From NCBI GenBank assembly GCA_018822545.1, contig JAHJKA010000048.1:1-64000 (forward strand): a DNA stretch of 64,000 nucleotides. Reading direction: 5' to 3'. How positions within the stretch are numbered: position 1 is the first letter of the stretch; each line of letters begins with the position of its first letter. Shown piece by piece: positions 1 through 8,925 of the stretch. A model generated the notes under the pieces. That model did no database searches, was not told where the DNA came from, and worked only from the letters and a program-made list of their open reading frames with translations. Source of the DNA: Pseudomonadota bacterium. GTDB lineage: Bacteria; Desulfobacterota; Desulfobulbia; Desulfobulbales; SURF-16. The position numbers and the translations under genes were made by a program.

Positions 1-183
1 AGAGGAAGACATCTAATCAATAAGGGCAGAGAACTTATTGAACAGGGCACGGAAATGGTCAATACCGGCAAAGATTATCTTGATGAGAAGAAAACCGCTC
101 TGAGCGAGGCCATTGCCGCAGGCCACAATGCCATGCTTGAGGAAAAAGAAGAGCTCACTGCAAGCCTTGAAAAAGACAGCTAA
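1..183 (+). CDS. YtxH-like protein, C-terminal end (partial)
   Basis: An open frame enters the window at base 1 and stops with TAA at 181-183, giving the last 60 residues of a protein. The tail is highly charged and helical, with repeated Lys/Glu/Gly residues and the pattern GRELIEQGTEMVNTGKDYL. This resembles the C-terminal part of YtxH or gas-vesicle-like small membrane-associated proteins, which have one N-terminal membrane helix and a long amphipathic coil. That helix would lie upstream of the window, so the family call is tentative. A large hairpin terminator follows directly. Confidence 0.5.
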   Translation, partial: RGRHLINKGRELIEQGTEMVNTGKDYLDEKKTALSEAIAAGHNAMLEEKEELTASLEKDS

Positions 184-210
184 GGTCTCATCTTAAGAGT
201 TAGTTCCTGT

Positions 211-270
211 CGTAGAACAAAAAAAAAAGCCCTGAAGGAATATCCTTCAGGGCTTTTTTTTTGTTCTACG
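211..270. terminator. Bidirectional terminator, 60-bp palindrome
   Basis: A GC-rich 11-bp stem (229-239 with 243-253, loop ATA) is flanked by ten A on the left and nine T on the right. A further 8-bp pairing outside these runs (211-218 with 263-270) makes the whole 60 bases almost self-complementary. It lies between the gene ending at 183 and the convergent lpxC and can serve both strands. Confidence 0.9.
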
Positions 271-280
271 ACCTGGAAAA

Positions 281-1252
281 TCAGCAGGCTATCTTAGAGG
301 TATGGAGGGCTGGAACCGGCGGCATAAGAAAAGGTAAAACCATTTTTCCTGCCGCCTTGGTAGCCATCCTCACTTTATCCATTACACTTTCATGGCCGTC
401 ATCACTGCGCTTAACAAGCTCCCAGCATTCCGGGTTATCAGCAAGCATTCTCATAAAGGCGACATGCTGGGTATGACCACCGCGGCACGCGGTGATATGA
501 CCTAAAAGAGGACAACCCAGCAGAGCGAGATCGCCCACCAGATCAAGAACTTTATGACGGGCAAACTCATCAGCAAAGCGAAGACCCTCGGCATTAACTA
601 TGCCATCCTTATCGATAACAACAGCATTCTCAAGAGAACCGCCTAAGGCCTTGCCGTTGGCCCGCAAATACTCAACCTGCTCGAGAAAGCCAAATGTCCG
701 GGCTGAGGCGATCTCCTTTACAAAGGATTCCTGATCAACTTGGACAGTATAAGCCTGACTCTTAATAACCGGGTGATCAAACTGCACCTTGCTGGTAATC
801 TTGAAACCATCAAAAGGCTTGACGTTAATCTCGGTCTCTCCGGCCTTAAAGGTCATCTCTTTAATGATCTTCATCATTAAGCGTCTGGCCTTTTGCGCTT
901 TTCTATTTTTCTTCAGGACCTGGGCAAAGGGACCGGCGCTGCCATCCATGATGGGTAACTCATCACTGTTGAGCTCAACCAGGACATTATCAATCCCTAA
1001 ACCACAAAGGGCTGCAAGCAGATGTTCCGTTGTGCCCACAAAGACATTATTTTTGGAAAGGGTGGTGGCCAGGGTAGTATCACTTACCCGCCGCATGGAG
1101 GCCCGGACAATAGCATCTTTTCCCAAATCAACACGCTTGAAGCGGATACCGGAATTGGCAGCAGCCGGCTTCACAACCATCTTGACGGGTTTGCCGCTAT
1201 GAAGACCAACACCGGCAAATGAAATTTCCTTTTTAACAGTATGTTGCCACAT
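281..1252 (-). CDS. lpxC: UDP-3-O-acyl-N-acetylglucosamine deacetylase LpxC
   Basis: LpxC catalyses the committed, zinc-dependent deacetylation step of lipid A synthesis in the cytosol. The 323-residue product is close to the usual ~305 and nearly collinear with the family. The zinc and catalytic residues are present: E76 and H77 in TEHLLAAL, H233 and D237 in ARHKVLDLVGDL, and H260 in CRGGH. The N-terminal GVGLHSG motif is typical. It is the last of three lipid A genes on this strand (waaA, lpxK, lpxC), 206 bases after lpxK, so it may have its own promoter. The gap 1253-1458 shows no other gene. Transcription ends at the palindrome at 211-270. Confidence 0.95.
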   Translation of the reverse strand: MWQHTVKKEISFAGVGLHSGKPVKMVVKPAAANSGIRFKRVDLGKDAIVRASMRRVSDTTLATTLSKNNVFVGTTEHLLAALCGLGIDNVLVELNSDELPIMDGSAGPFAQVLKKNRKAQKARRLMMKIIKEMTFKAGETEINVKPFDGFKITSKVQFDHPVIKSQAYTVQVDQESFVKEIASARTFGFLEQVEYLRANGKALGGSLENAVVIDKDGIVNAEGLRFADEFARHKVLDLVGDLALLGCPLLGHITACRGGHTQHVAFMRMLADNPECWELVKRSDDGHESVMDKVRMATKAAGKMVLPFLMPPVPALHTSKIAC

Positions 1253-1458
1253 TATTTCTTTATCTTATTAGCTATGAAATGATCGCCCAAGGGCATTTAA
1301 ATACAATTTAGTTACATTCAAAATCAATGCAGCATTCATGCCAGCAAAACAACAAGCGATCATTGCAATAAAAAACTATACATATCAGCATGTTAACGCA
1401 AAAAAAGAAGGCGGGCTTCACTGTGGCAAAAAAAACACACAATAAATACAACCCCTTA

Positions 1459-2544
1459 TTATGATGACTTTCTGCCACACTTAAGACGTTGGCAAACAAA
1501 ATCATCAAACCCCTCTGCCATCTTCATATCCATCCTCAGGGCAAAAAGTGAGCTATCACCCACAACCTCTTCTCTCACCTTGACCATATCTTTTTCCGTA
1601 GTCACCAAGGCCGTGGCTCCTGATTTGGCTATATAGCTATCAACCAGACCGGCAATTTGCCTTGCCGAATAGCGGTGATGATCCGGAAAGACCGAAAGCC
1701 CTTCCATTATCATTCCAGCCTGCCCTATACTCTTTTCAAAATAAGCGGGTTGGGCCAACCCACAGAAAGCCCCGACTCTTTGTCCTTCAAGGGTTGACAG
1801 AGGATGTTCCTTGCCCTGCGCATCAACCAAACAGACAGGCTTATATTCACTGGAAAAAACAGGAACCCCAGGAAAGCGTTGCTTTAGCGCGTGGCAAAAA
1901 GCTTGGGCCCGTTTTTCATTCCCTTCATCAACGCAGGTCAGCACAAAACAATGGGCTCGCCCCAAGGCAGAAAGGGGCTCACGCATATCACCACCGGGAA
2001 AAACACGATTGTTTCCCAGAAAACTGTCCGCTTTAAAAAGAACAATATCAAGGTCTCGCTCCACCGCCAGATGCTGAAAACCATCATCAAGAAGGACCAA
2101 TCCAGCCCCCAGCCTCTCCACCGCATAATAGCCGGCCAGGGCCCTCTTCTTCCCTGTAACTACGGGAACTCCAGGCAACAGACTTGCCATCAGATAGGGC
2201 TCATCACCTGCCTGCCCTGCATCAAGAAAAATCTTGGCGCCATCGCTTACAACATTCACTTTACCCTGAGCCTTACCCCGATATCCCCGGCTGACAATGG
2301 CGACATCGTGGCCACCAAGGAGCCGGGCAAGGTAGATCACCATGGGCGTTTTCCCTGTACCGCCCATGGTAAGATTGCCGACGCTGACCACGGGCACCCC
2401 TAGACGGCATCGTCTAAAAAAACCTTTCCCATAGAGACTTGCCCGCATGGCCATGGCCGCGCCATAGAAGGGGGCAAAGGGCCTGCCAATGGTAAAAAGA
2501 GGGTTTAGACGAAGATCCTGCTTGTTTTCTTTTCCCTTGCTCAT
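1459..2544 (-). CDS. lpxK: Tetraacyldisaccharide 4'-kinase LpxK
   Basis: LpxK phosphorylates the 4' position of the lipid A disaccharide precursor at the inner membrane. The 361-residue product shows the atypical P-loop VGNLTMGGTGKTP near residue 56, the LLDDGFQH motif, GDMREPLSALGRA, FPDHHRYS and TTEKDMVK, all family hallmarks. Its ATG overlaps the stop of waaA by four bases (ATGA), so the two are probably translationally coupled. The pairing of WaaA and LpxK in lipid A/Kdo synthesis is common in Gram-negative genomes. Confidence 0.95.
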   Translation of the reverse strand: MSKGKENKQDLRLNPLFTIGRPFAPFYGAAMAMRASLYGKGFFRRCRLGVPVVSVGNLTMGGTGKTPMVIYLARLLGGHDVAIVSRGYRGKAQGKVNVVSDGAKIFLDAGQAGDEPYLMASLLPGVPVVTGKKRALAGYYAVERLGAGLVLLDDGFQHLAVERDLDIVLFKADSFLGNNRVFPGGDMREPLSALGRAHCFVLTCVDEGNEKRAQAFCHALKQRFPGVPVFSSEYKPVCLVDAQGKEHPLSTLEGQRVGAFCGLAQPAYFEKSIGQAGMIMEGLSVFPDHHRYSARQIAGLVDSYIAKSGATALVTTEKDMVKVREEVVGDSSLFALRMDMKMAEGFDDFVCQRLKCGRKSS

Positions 2545-3845
2545 ACCTCGATAATCCTCAAAATTTTTGCAATAACCTTAAGATGACGCGCTGTGACACC
2601 TTGCCGATCTTCAACAAAGCCACGCGCCCTCTTACCAGCCTTTTCCCGGCTTGCTTTATCGACCAGAAAGTTCTGCAAGGCGAGACAAAGCTCATCGACA
2701 TTCTTCACCTGCCTGGCCGCATCCTCATGCAGCATCTCGCTGACAATATCGGCAAAATCCTCCATATGGGGGCCAAACAAAACAGGCTTGCCAAAAGCTG
2801 CTGGCTCCAGGGGATTGTGTCCTCCAAAGGTCACCAGACTGCCGCCGACAAAAACCATATCCGCACCCTGATAAAAATCAACCAACTCCCCCATCGTGTC
2901 AACAATGAGCAGATCGTGATCTTCCCATACCGCTCCTCTCGCACTACGGCACACAACCGCGAACCCCAGACCTTCATAAAGATCGACGATCTCGGGGCTT
3001 CGTTCAATATTACGAGGGGCAATGACCAGAAAGAGCCCCGGAAACTCCTGGCGCAGCATGACAAAACAACTGGAGAGGATTTTCTCCTCACCAGGATGGG
3101 TAGATCCAACAACGATGATTGATTTCCCTATGGGCAAAGGCAAGGGTGCTTTAACCTGTCGGCCCTGCGATTTATAGCTGGGCAGAGCCGCGTCGATTTT
3201 GAGATTCCCAAGGGCACATACCTTCACCGGAACAATGCCGAGAGCCACCATTTTTTCAACATCAGCAGCGGTCTGCATGCTTAACACCTGGAAACAGTCA
3301 AACAGAGGCGCAAAGAAAAAGGCAAAGCGCTGAAAACGCCTAAACGATGCCGCTGAGATACGACCGTTAACCAGGATGGCGGGCACCCCAACAACCTTGA
3401 GGGTGGTCAGTAAATTAGGCCAAAAATCGGTCTCCACCTGGACATAAAGGTTCGGCTGCAAGGTTTTGACAAAATGCCGAACCACCCAGAAATGATCAAA
3501 GGGAAAATCAAAAAACAGATCCACCACATCGGCCAACACCTCGCTGCGATACTGAGCGCCGCTCCGAGTGGAGGTGGAAAGAAAAATCTGGGCATCAGGG
3601 TAATTATTGCGCAGGCCGCGCACCAATGATACAACGGAGGACACCTCGCCCACGGAAAGGGCATGCACCCATATCCGCCTCTTTCCAGGTACCAGGCCAG
3701 CGACCTTTCCTTTCAGACCAAGGCCAAGACGGGCCAGGATGCGCCCCCGATAACGCGGCGTTGCCGCCACAAAAAGAGCCAATGGCACTCCAAGGACCAC
3801 GATACCGAGATGCTGCAAGACATTATAAAAAAAGCGAATCAGCAA
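2541..3845 (-). CDS. waaA: 3-deoxy-D-manno-octulosonic acid (Kdo) transferase WaaA/KdtA
   Basis: WaaA transfers Kdo from CMP-Kdo to the lipid A precursor. The 434-residue glycosyltransferase has the N-terminal membrane anchor, the IWVHALSVGEV segment, LSTSTRSGAQ, the acceptor-side motif VETDFWPN (ETELWPN in the best-known enzymes) and the C-terminal nucleotide site GGSLVTFGGHNPLEPA. The best start is TTG at 3845, with an AGGA ribosome site about nine bases upstream. That TTG shares its first base with the ATG of rsmE on the other strand, so the two divergent genes have no intergenic space. The stop overlaps lpxK. Confidence 0.93.
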   Translation of the reverse strand: MLIRFFYNVLQHLGIVVLGVPLALFVAATPRYRGRILARLGLGLKGKVAGLVPGKRRIWVHALSVGEVSSVVSLVRGLRNNYPDAQIFLSTSTRSGAQYRSEVLADVVDLFFDFPFDHFWVVRHFVKTLQPNLYVQVETDFWPNLLTTLKVVGVPAILVNGRISAASFRRFQRFAFFFAPLFDCFQVLSMQTAADVEKMVALGIVPVKVCALGNLKIDAALPSYKSQGRQVKAPLPLPIGKSIIVVGSTHPGEEKILSSCFVMLRQEFPGLFLVIAPRNIERSPEIVDLYEGLGFAVVCRSARGAVWEDHDLLIVDTMGELVDFYQGADMVFVGGSLVTFGGHNPLEPAAFGKPVLFGPHMEDFADIVSEMLHEDAARQVKNVDELCLALQNFLVDKASREKAGKRARGFVEDRQGVTARHLKVIAKILRIIEV

Positions 3846-4594
3846 TGAACATTATCCTATTTGATAGAGATGAGATAAACGACAACACGGTCACACTCTC
3901 CGGTCGCCGGGCCGAGCATATCATCAAAATTTTAAAAAGCAAAGTGGGCGACACCCTGAGAACAGGGGTCATCAACGGCCCCAGCGGCACCTCTACCCTT
4001 CATAAGATTTCCGGCCCAACAGTTGAGCTGCTTTTAGACGTTCACACCACCGAACCAACCCCGGCCCTTGTCGACATTGTACTTGCCCTGCCACGCCCTA
4101 TTATGCTGAAAAGAGTTCTGGCCCAGGTGGCAACCTTTGGTGTTGCACGTCTTTTTCTAATCAACTCCAACCGGGTTGAAAAAAGTTTTTTCTCGGCCTC
4201 TCTCCTTGAAGGGTCAAAGATGCGGCAAAGACTGCTGGAAGGCCTTGAACAGGCTGGAGACACCCTCCTTCCCCAGGTGTCAGTCTATGAACGCTTCAAA
4301 CCCTTTGTCGAAGACACCCTGCCCCAAATAGCCTCAGAATATCAAGCGATGCTTCTGGCCCATCCCGGCTCGCCGTATAGCCTAGGCCAACTCATCCCAC
4401 CACCTCTTACAGGGAAAGTCCTTCTTATCATCGGTCCAGAGGGCGGCTGGGTTGACTTTGAAATTTCCCTCTTCAGTGAAAAAGGGGCACACCCCTTTCA
4501 TCTTGGCCCCCGTATCCTCAGGGTGGACAGCGTCATCCCATCTCTGCTTGGCCAGCTTGACCTGCTGCGCCGTCTTGGGCTCAGCTGCCAATAA
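3845..4594 (+). CDS. rsmE: 16S rRNA (uracil-1498-N3)-methyltransferase RsmE
   Basis: RsmE is a SPOUT methyltransferase that methylates U1498 of 16S rRNA. The 249-residue product starts at ATG 3845 with MNIILFDRDEI and shows the OB-like N-terminal domain, the LALPRP..LKRVLAQVATFGV segment, and the knot motifs LLIIGPEGGW and LGPRILRVDS that bind S-adenosylmethionine. The frame stays open upstream of 3845, but that stretch lies antisense inside waaA and has no family similarity, so this start was chosen. It converges on murJ with only five bases between stops. Confidence 0.93.
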   Translation: MNIILFDRDEINDNTVTLSGRRAEHIIKILKSKVGDTLRTGVINGPSGTSTLHKISGPTVELLLDVHTTEPTPALVDIVLALPRPIMLKRVLAQVATFGVARLFLINSNRVEKSFFSASLLEGSKMRQRLLEGLEQAGDTLLPQVSVYERFKPFVEDTLPQIASEYQAMLLAHPGSPYSLGQLIPPPLTGKVLLIIGPEGGWVDFEISLFSEKGAHPFHLGPRILRVDSVIPSLLGQLDLLRRLGLSCQ

Positions 4595-4599
4595 ACCCC

Positions 4600-6195
4600 T
4601 TACCCTCTCATCTTCACAATCACCTTGCCGACAAGCATCTCCAACTCCTGCAATTTAAGAGCGTATAACAGGCCGCCATACACCACGACACCTCCGACAA
4701 TACAGACAAGTAGGGAAGAGATCTGAGCTGGCAATGAACCAACAAGCCAAGAGCTGCACCACTGCGCAAGTCCATACACAGTAAGAGCCATGAAGGCAGA
4801 AGACAGCAATATCTTCGCAAGTCCCTTTGCCACATAGGCGAATGAAAACCCGTCGATCTTGCGATACAATACAAACAATAAAAAAATGAAATTACAGGCC
4901 ATTGCACCGGAAAGGGACAAGGCCACCGCCCTATGCCCAAGGATATCAATAAAATTATAGACCAGCAGCAGATTTACCCCCACAGCAATGAAGCTGCCAA
5001 TAACAGGGAATCGCGTATCGTCCAGGGCAAAAAAGACAGGCACCATAATTTTCACAGCAGCATAGGCAAAGAGGCCAAGTGAGAAAAACCGTAAGGCCTC
5101 TGCAGTCTGCAACGTATCATAGGCCGAAAATCGACCATGTTCAAAAAGAAGTCTCACGATGGGCTCAGCCAAAATCCACAGCCCCACACCCGCAGGAATA
5201 GAGAGACAGAAACCCATGGTCAACGAGGAGGTAAAGGCATCTTTTAAAGAAACAAAATCCTTTTTCACCGCATACCTTGCAATAACGGGCAGAGTCGCCA
5301 TGGACAGGGCCACCCCAAACACCCCGATTGGCAACTGAACCAGACGAAAGGCGTATTGTATCCAAGAAACACTGCCCTCGGCACAGGAAGAGGCAAACCT
5401 CGTATTAATAAAGATGTTGAGCTGGGTGGCTGAAAGACCAACAATCGCCGGCAACATAAGTCGAAGAATTCGACGTAAGCCAGGATCCTTAAGATCAATA
5501 AAAGGACGAAATGAAAACCCTATTTTTTTAAAAAGAGGCAGCTGACAAAAAAGCTGCAGAGAACCGCCGATCAAGGTCCCCACAGCCATACCGGCGATCA
5601 TGGGATATCCCAACCTCTTAAAAAGGTAGTAGAAGCCAAGACCACCAACAATAGACCCCAGGTTAAAGAAGGAAGAGGCCATGGCTGGCACAAAGAACTT
5701 ACCCTTGGAGTTTAGGGCTCCCATGACAACGGCCGACAATGAAACAAGAATAAGAAAGGGGAACATGATGATGGTCAACATCTGCGTCAAGGCAACCTTG
5801 CCCGCAACAGCACCAAATTTATCATCATCAATTAACAGCCAAACTATATCCTCAGAAAAATAGATCCCCACCAGGGTCAGCAGACTTAAGAAGACGGCAA
5901 AAAAGGCAAGGACATTATTGACTAACCGCCAGGTCTCTTCCTCACCCCTGGTGGAATCATAATCAGCAAACACCGTCACAAAAGCCGCGGAAAGAGCCCC
6001 TTCGCCAAAGAGATCACGAAGAAGATTGGGGATACGAAAGGCGACAACAAAGGCGTCATAGGCGTAACCGGCCCCGAAAAAACCCGCGAAGACCTGCTCG
6101 CGAACGAGCCCCAACACCCTGCTGCACATAACGGCAAAACCAACCGTTCCGGCTGAGCGTGCTATTGTTCCTGTGTCGTCTGATGGCTGTTTCAT
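4600..6195 (-). CDS. murJ: Lipid II flippase MurJ (MviN)
   Basis: MurJ flips lipid II across the inner membrane for peptidoglycan synthesis. The 531-residue product is almost entirely hydrophobic helices (about 14 expected). It begins with the conserved segment GFAVMCSRVLGLVREQVFA, followed by AFRIPNLLRDLFGEGALSAAF, both strong MurJ signatures. It ends five bases from the convergent rsmE. The next minus-strand genes (waaA, lpxK, lpxC) also serve the envelope, but rsmE interrupts the run, so murJ is probably transcribed separately. Confidence 0.94.
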   Translation of the reverse strand: MKQPSDDTGTIARSAGTVGFAVMCSRVLGLVREQVFAGFFGAGYAYDAFVVAFRIPNLLRDLFGEGALSAAFVTVFADYDSTRGEEETWRLVNNVLAFFAVFLSLLTLVGIYFSEDIVWLLIDDDKFGAVAGKVALTQMLTIIMFPFLILVSLSAVVMGALNSKGKFFVPAMASSFFNLGSIVGGLGFYYLFKRLGYPMIAGMAVGTLIGGSLQLFCQLPLFKKIGFSFRPFIDLKDPGLRRILRLMLPAIVGLSATQLNIFINTRFASSCAEGSVSWIQYAFRLVQLPIGVFGVALSMATLPVIARYAVKKDFVSLKDAFTSSLTMGFCLSIPAGVGLWILAEPIVRLLFEHGRFSAYDTLQTAEALRFFSLGLFAYAAVKIMVPVFFALDDTRFPVIGSFIAVGVNLLLVYNFIDILGHRAVALSLSGAMACNFIFLLFVLYRKIDGFSFAYVAKGLAKILLSSAFMALTVYGLAQWCSSWLVGSLPAQISSLLVCIVGGVVVYGGLLYALKLQELEMLVGKVIVKMRG

Positions 6196-6597
6196 GTATT
6201 TATCAACGCTTGGAACGGTACGAACGTTCGCCTTTAATAATAAAAATCACCCGCAACGCCGCATCCTTTCTCGTAACAGCAGAAAAAACCAGCTTTTCTT
6301 GCTCAATTATAGTGCTTGCTTTCTAGCAGGCCAGACTTTACTATACTTGCCACAGCGGGGTTAAACATCTGTTTTCAATCGCTATCTTTTAAAAAGATGT
6401 TTAGGCTACAAAAGCCCCTACGCTCTTCATTAATAAAAGACGGTTAAGGATCTACTTATCGGCAGGATGATTCTATGCCAATTGGACTTATTCCAAGATT
6501 CGTCGCCAAGAAACAAGGCCTTGTTCTACCAAGGATTTATACATGACGCCAATGCTTTACGATCACACGCCAATCAGCACCTGACCGACGGAGAAAC
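6196..6597. other. Intergenic region between murJ and EF-G paralogue
   Basis: No gene is seen in these 402 bases, which separate divergent transcription units and should hold both promoters. Visible structures are a short palindrome CGAACGTTCG near 6226 just upstream of murJ and an inverted repeat AAACATCT/AGATGTTT at 6363-6370 and 6395-6402. A TATACT hexamer at 6342-6347 could be a plus-strand -10 element, but no good -35 is at the right distance. Confidence 0.4.
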
Positions 6598-8250
6598 ATG
6601 ATGGGGGCTTCAAGGATTACCAAAAACATCGTCCTGCTTGGCCATTCCAAGGCTGGCAAAACAGCACTTAGCCGCGCCCTTCTCAGGGTTGCCGGCATAG
6701 AAAATCCCACCATCGATAAGGATCCGGAATCCCTTGCTCACCAGATGACCACCACCTCCAGCCATTTCCATTTCATGTGGCAAGGGGCCAATACGGTTAT
6801 CACCAACACTCCTGGTGACGATAATTTCCTTCATGAGGCTGATATATTAGCCCACATCAGCGACAATGCCATCCTGACAATCTGCGCTGACGAGGCCCAT
6901 AAATTCCAAACGGAAAAAGCGGCCCGCCTTATCCAACAAACAACCATGCCTTCCATTCTCTTTATCAACAGGATGGATGAAGAAAAAGCCGACTTCAACG
7001 GCACCTTGGCGGCCATCCGCAAACATATCCTCCTTGACCCCGCTGTTTTATACCTACCCATTGGCAGCGGTGCTGACTTTCGTGGTGTTGTTGATGTGCT
7101 GGCTGAAACAGCCCTGTATTTTTCCGAAGACGACCCCACTGCTCTTACCGAGGGGGAAATTCCCGCAGCCATGCAGGATGAGGCCTTTATTGCTCTGGAA
7201 AAAATTATGGAGCAGGTTGCGGAAACAGATGATGAACTTGTTGAAGAGCTCCTTGAGGAAGGCGAACTTAGCCAAGAAGACCTCCTTAATGGCCTGAAAA
7301 ACGCCGTCGCTTCAGGTGCTCTGTCGCCTGTACTGCCAGGTGCTGCAAAGAAAGGTTTCGGTGCCAGTCTTCTCCTTAAACTAGCTCATACGCTCTTCCC
7401 GGAATATCCTCGGAAAAACGCCGCGCAACGCAGCCAGATCTTTAAGATCGACCACGACCCCAACATGGGGATCCTTTACTACTGTAAAATTAACTCCGGC
7501 ACCCTTACCCCCGGCACCCTCTACAATGTCAGCCGCAACACCAAGGAAACCCCTGACACCTTTTATATTCCCTATGGTGGCCGCCTTGAAAAAACCGACA
7601 GTCTCACTGCGGGCATGATCGGAATCCTGGTGAATCTCAAACACAGCGCTCCCGGTGACACCCTTGCCGACTCCCCAGAAGCCTCGCCACTGGAACCGCT
7701 TCCTGTGGTAGCGCGCTCACATTTCACCTACGCCGTCGCCTGCAAAACCCCGACAGACAGTGAAGCCATGTATACCGCACTTTCAAAAATCATGGCAGAA
7801 GATCCGGCCCTGCACATGAGCCAGGAACCCAAAACAGGTCAAACACTTTTTTCCGGCCAGGGGCGTCTTCATCTTGAGGTTGCCTGTGAACGCATAGCAC
7901 GCAAATTCGGCATTGAACTTGAACTCACCCTGCCCACTATCCCCTACCAGGAGAGGCAACAGGAAGACCAGAAACAGATCCTCCTTGAACCGCTGATGAA
8001 CCTGTCCATCACCCTGCCTGATGATTGTGTTGGTGAAGTTATTCAAGACCTTGGCAAACGGCGCGGCAAAATCATGGAGATCCGCTCAGAGGCCCGTAAT
8101 GAGGTCATTGTCAGCCAGGTTCCCATGGCTGAAATTCTTGAATATGGCAGTGATCTCGCCCACTTGAGCGGCGGTCGAGCCACCTTTAAGGCTGTGTTCT
8201 CCCATTACGAAAAGCTTACCGAAGAAGCAAGCCAGCAAAACAGGCCGTAG
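6598..8250 (+). CDS. EF-G-like translational GTPase lacking domain IV
   Basis: A 550-residue paralogue of elongation factor G (usual length ~690). The G domain has a P-loop (GHSKAGKT, 15-22) and a G4 motif NRMD (124-127), but the G3 motif reads NTPGDD (70-75), so the catalytic His of DTPGH is Asp. Domains II and III follow, with GQGRLHLEVACERIARKFG typical of domain III. After PYQER the sequence passes within about seven residues to ILLEPLM, the start of domain V, so the ~120-residue domain IV that reaches the decoding site in EF-G is absent. The junction is clean and in frame. A GGAG ribosome site precedes ATG 6598; a second ATG follows at once. It is one base from mogA. The normal EF-G is presumably elsewhere. 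A role in translocation is unlikely; the function is unknown. Confidence 0.85.
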   Translation: MMGASRITKNIVLLGHSKAGKTALSRALLRVAGIENPTIDKDPESLAHQMTTTSSHFHFMWQGANTVITNTPGDDNFLHEADILAHISDNAILTICADEAHKFQTEKAARLIQQTTMPSILFINRMDEEKADFNGTLAAIRKHILLDPAVLYLPIGSGADFRGVVDVLAETALYFSEDDPTALTEGEIPAAMQDEAFIALEKIMEQVAETDDELVEELLEEGELSQEDLLNGLKNAVASGALSPVLPGAAKKGFGASLLLKLAHTLFPEYPRKNAAQRSQIFKIDHDPNMGILYYCKINSGTLTPGTLYNVSRNTKETPDTFYIPYGGRLEKTDSLTAGMIGILVNLKHSAPGDTLADSPEASPLEPLPVVARSHFTYAVACKTPTDSEAMYTALSKIMAEDPALHMSQEPKTGQTLFSGQGRLHLEVACERIARKFGIELELTLPTIPYQERQQEDQKQILLEPLMNLSITLPDDCVGEVIQDLGKRRGKIMEIRSEARNEVIVSQVPMAEILEYGSDLAHLSGGRATFKAVFSHYEKLTEEASQQNRP

Positions 8251-8251
8251 T

Positions 8252-8764
8252 ATGGACAAGGACACCCAGGAAATCTACCTCTGCGGCATCCTCACCATCA
8301 GCGACAAAGGTTCCCGAGGTGAACGCCAGGACACCAGCGGCCCGCAACTCCAGGAACAATTACGTTCAGCAGGTTCATACACCATCAGCAAATACGCTAT
8401 CGTGGCCGACGACCCGATTGCCATCACCGCCACTTTGAAAAACTGGTGCGACAACGAAGGCCTCGACCTCATCCTGACCACCGGTGGCACCGGGGTAAGC
8501 CCCAGTGACCAGACTCCAGAAACCACCCTCCCCCTGCTTGACAAAGTGATTCCCGGCATCAGCGAGATGATGCGCATGGCAAGCTTCCAGAAAACAGCAA
8601 ACGCCATCCTTTCACGGGGTGTGGCCGGCATCCGCAAAAGTTGCTTGATCATCAATCTGCCAGGCAGTGAAAGAGCTGCCCGGGAGAATCTGGAAACCAT
8701 ACTCCCCGGCCTGGCCCACGCCCTCTATAAAATCAAGGGCGGCAGCAAGGATTGCGGCAGCTGA
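8252..8764 (+). CDS. mogA: Molybdopterin adenylyltransferase, MogA/MoaB family
   Basis: This 170-residue protein belongs to the MogA/MoaB family, which adenylylates molybdopterin before molybdenum insertion. Signatures are the N-terminal LTISDKGSRGERQDTSG, the substrate loop TTGGTGVSPSD, the segment SEMMRMAS and the C-terminal INLPGSERAARENLE. It begins one base after the EF-G paralogue, so the two form one unit, although no functional link is obvious. Molybdenum (or tungsten) cofactor synthesis fits an anaerobe that also has selB, because formate dehydrogenases often need both. Confidence 0.9.
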   Translation: MDKDTQEIYLCGILTISDKGSRGERQDTSGPQLQEQLRSAGSYTISKYAIVADDPIAITATLKNWCDNEGLDLILTTGGTGVSPSDQTPETTLPLLDKVIPGISEMMRMASFQKTANAILSRGVAGIRKSCLIINLPGSERAARENLETILPGLAHALYKIKGGSKDCGS

Positions 8765-8831
8765 ATCTTCTGACACTGGCCAGCTCCCGGCACATTTCTG
8801 AGTAAACTGACCTAGTCCTCCTTCTCACGAC

Positions 8832-8886
8832 AAACCAAAAAAAAGGGGTCATGAGATGTAATTCTCATGACCCCTTTTTTTGGTTT
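8832..8886. terminator. Bidirectional terminator between mogA and purM
   Basis: A 12-bp stem GGGGTCATGAGA/TCTCATGACCCC (8845-8856 with 8863-8874, loop TGTAAT) is flanked by eight A and seven T. The pairing then continues into AAACC/GGTTT outside the runs. It is placed between convergent mogA and purM and can stop transcription from either side. Confidence 0.9.
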
Positions 8887-8925
8887 TCTATTTCGCGCTG
8901 AATAGCGAAAACTCCTTAAGAAATC

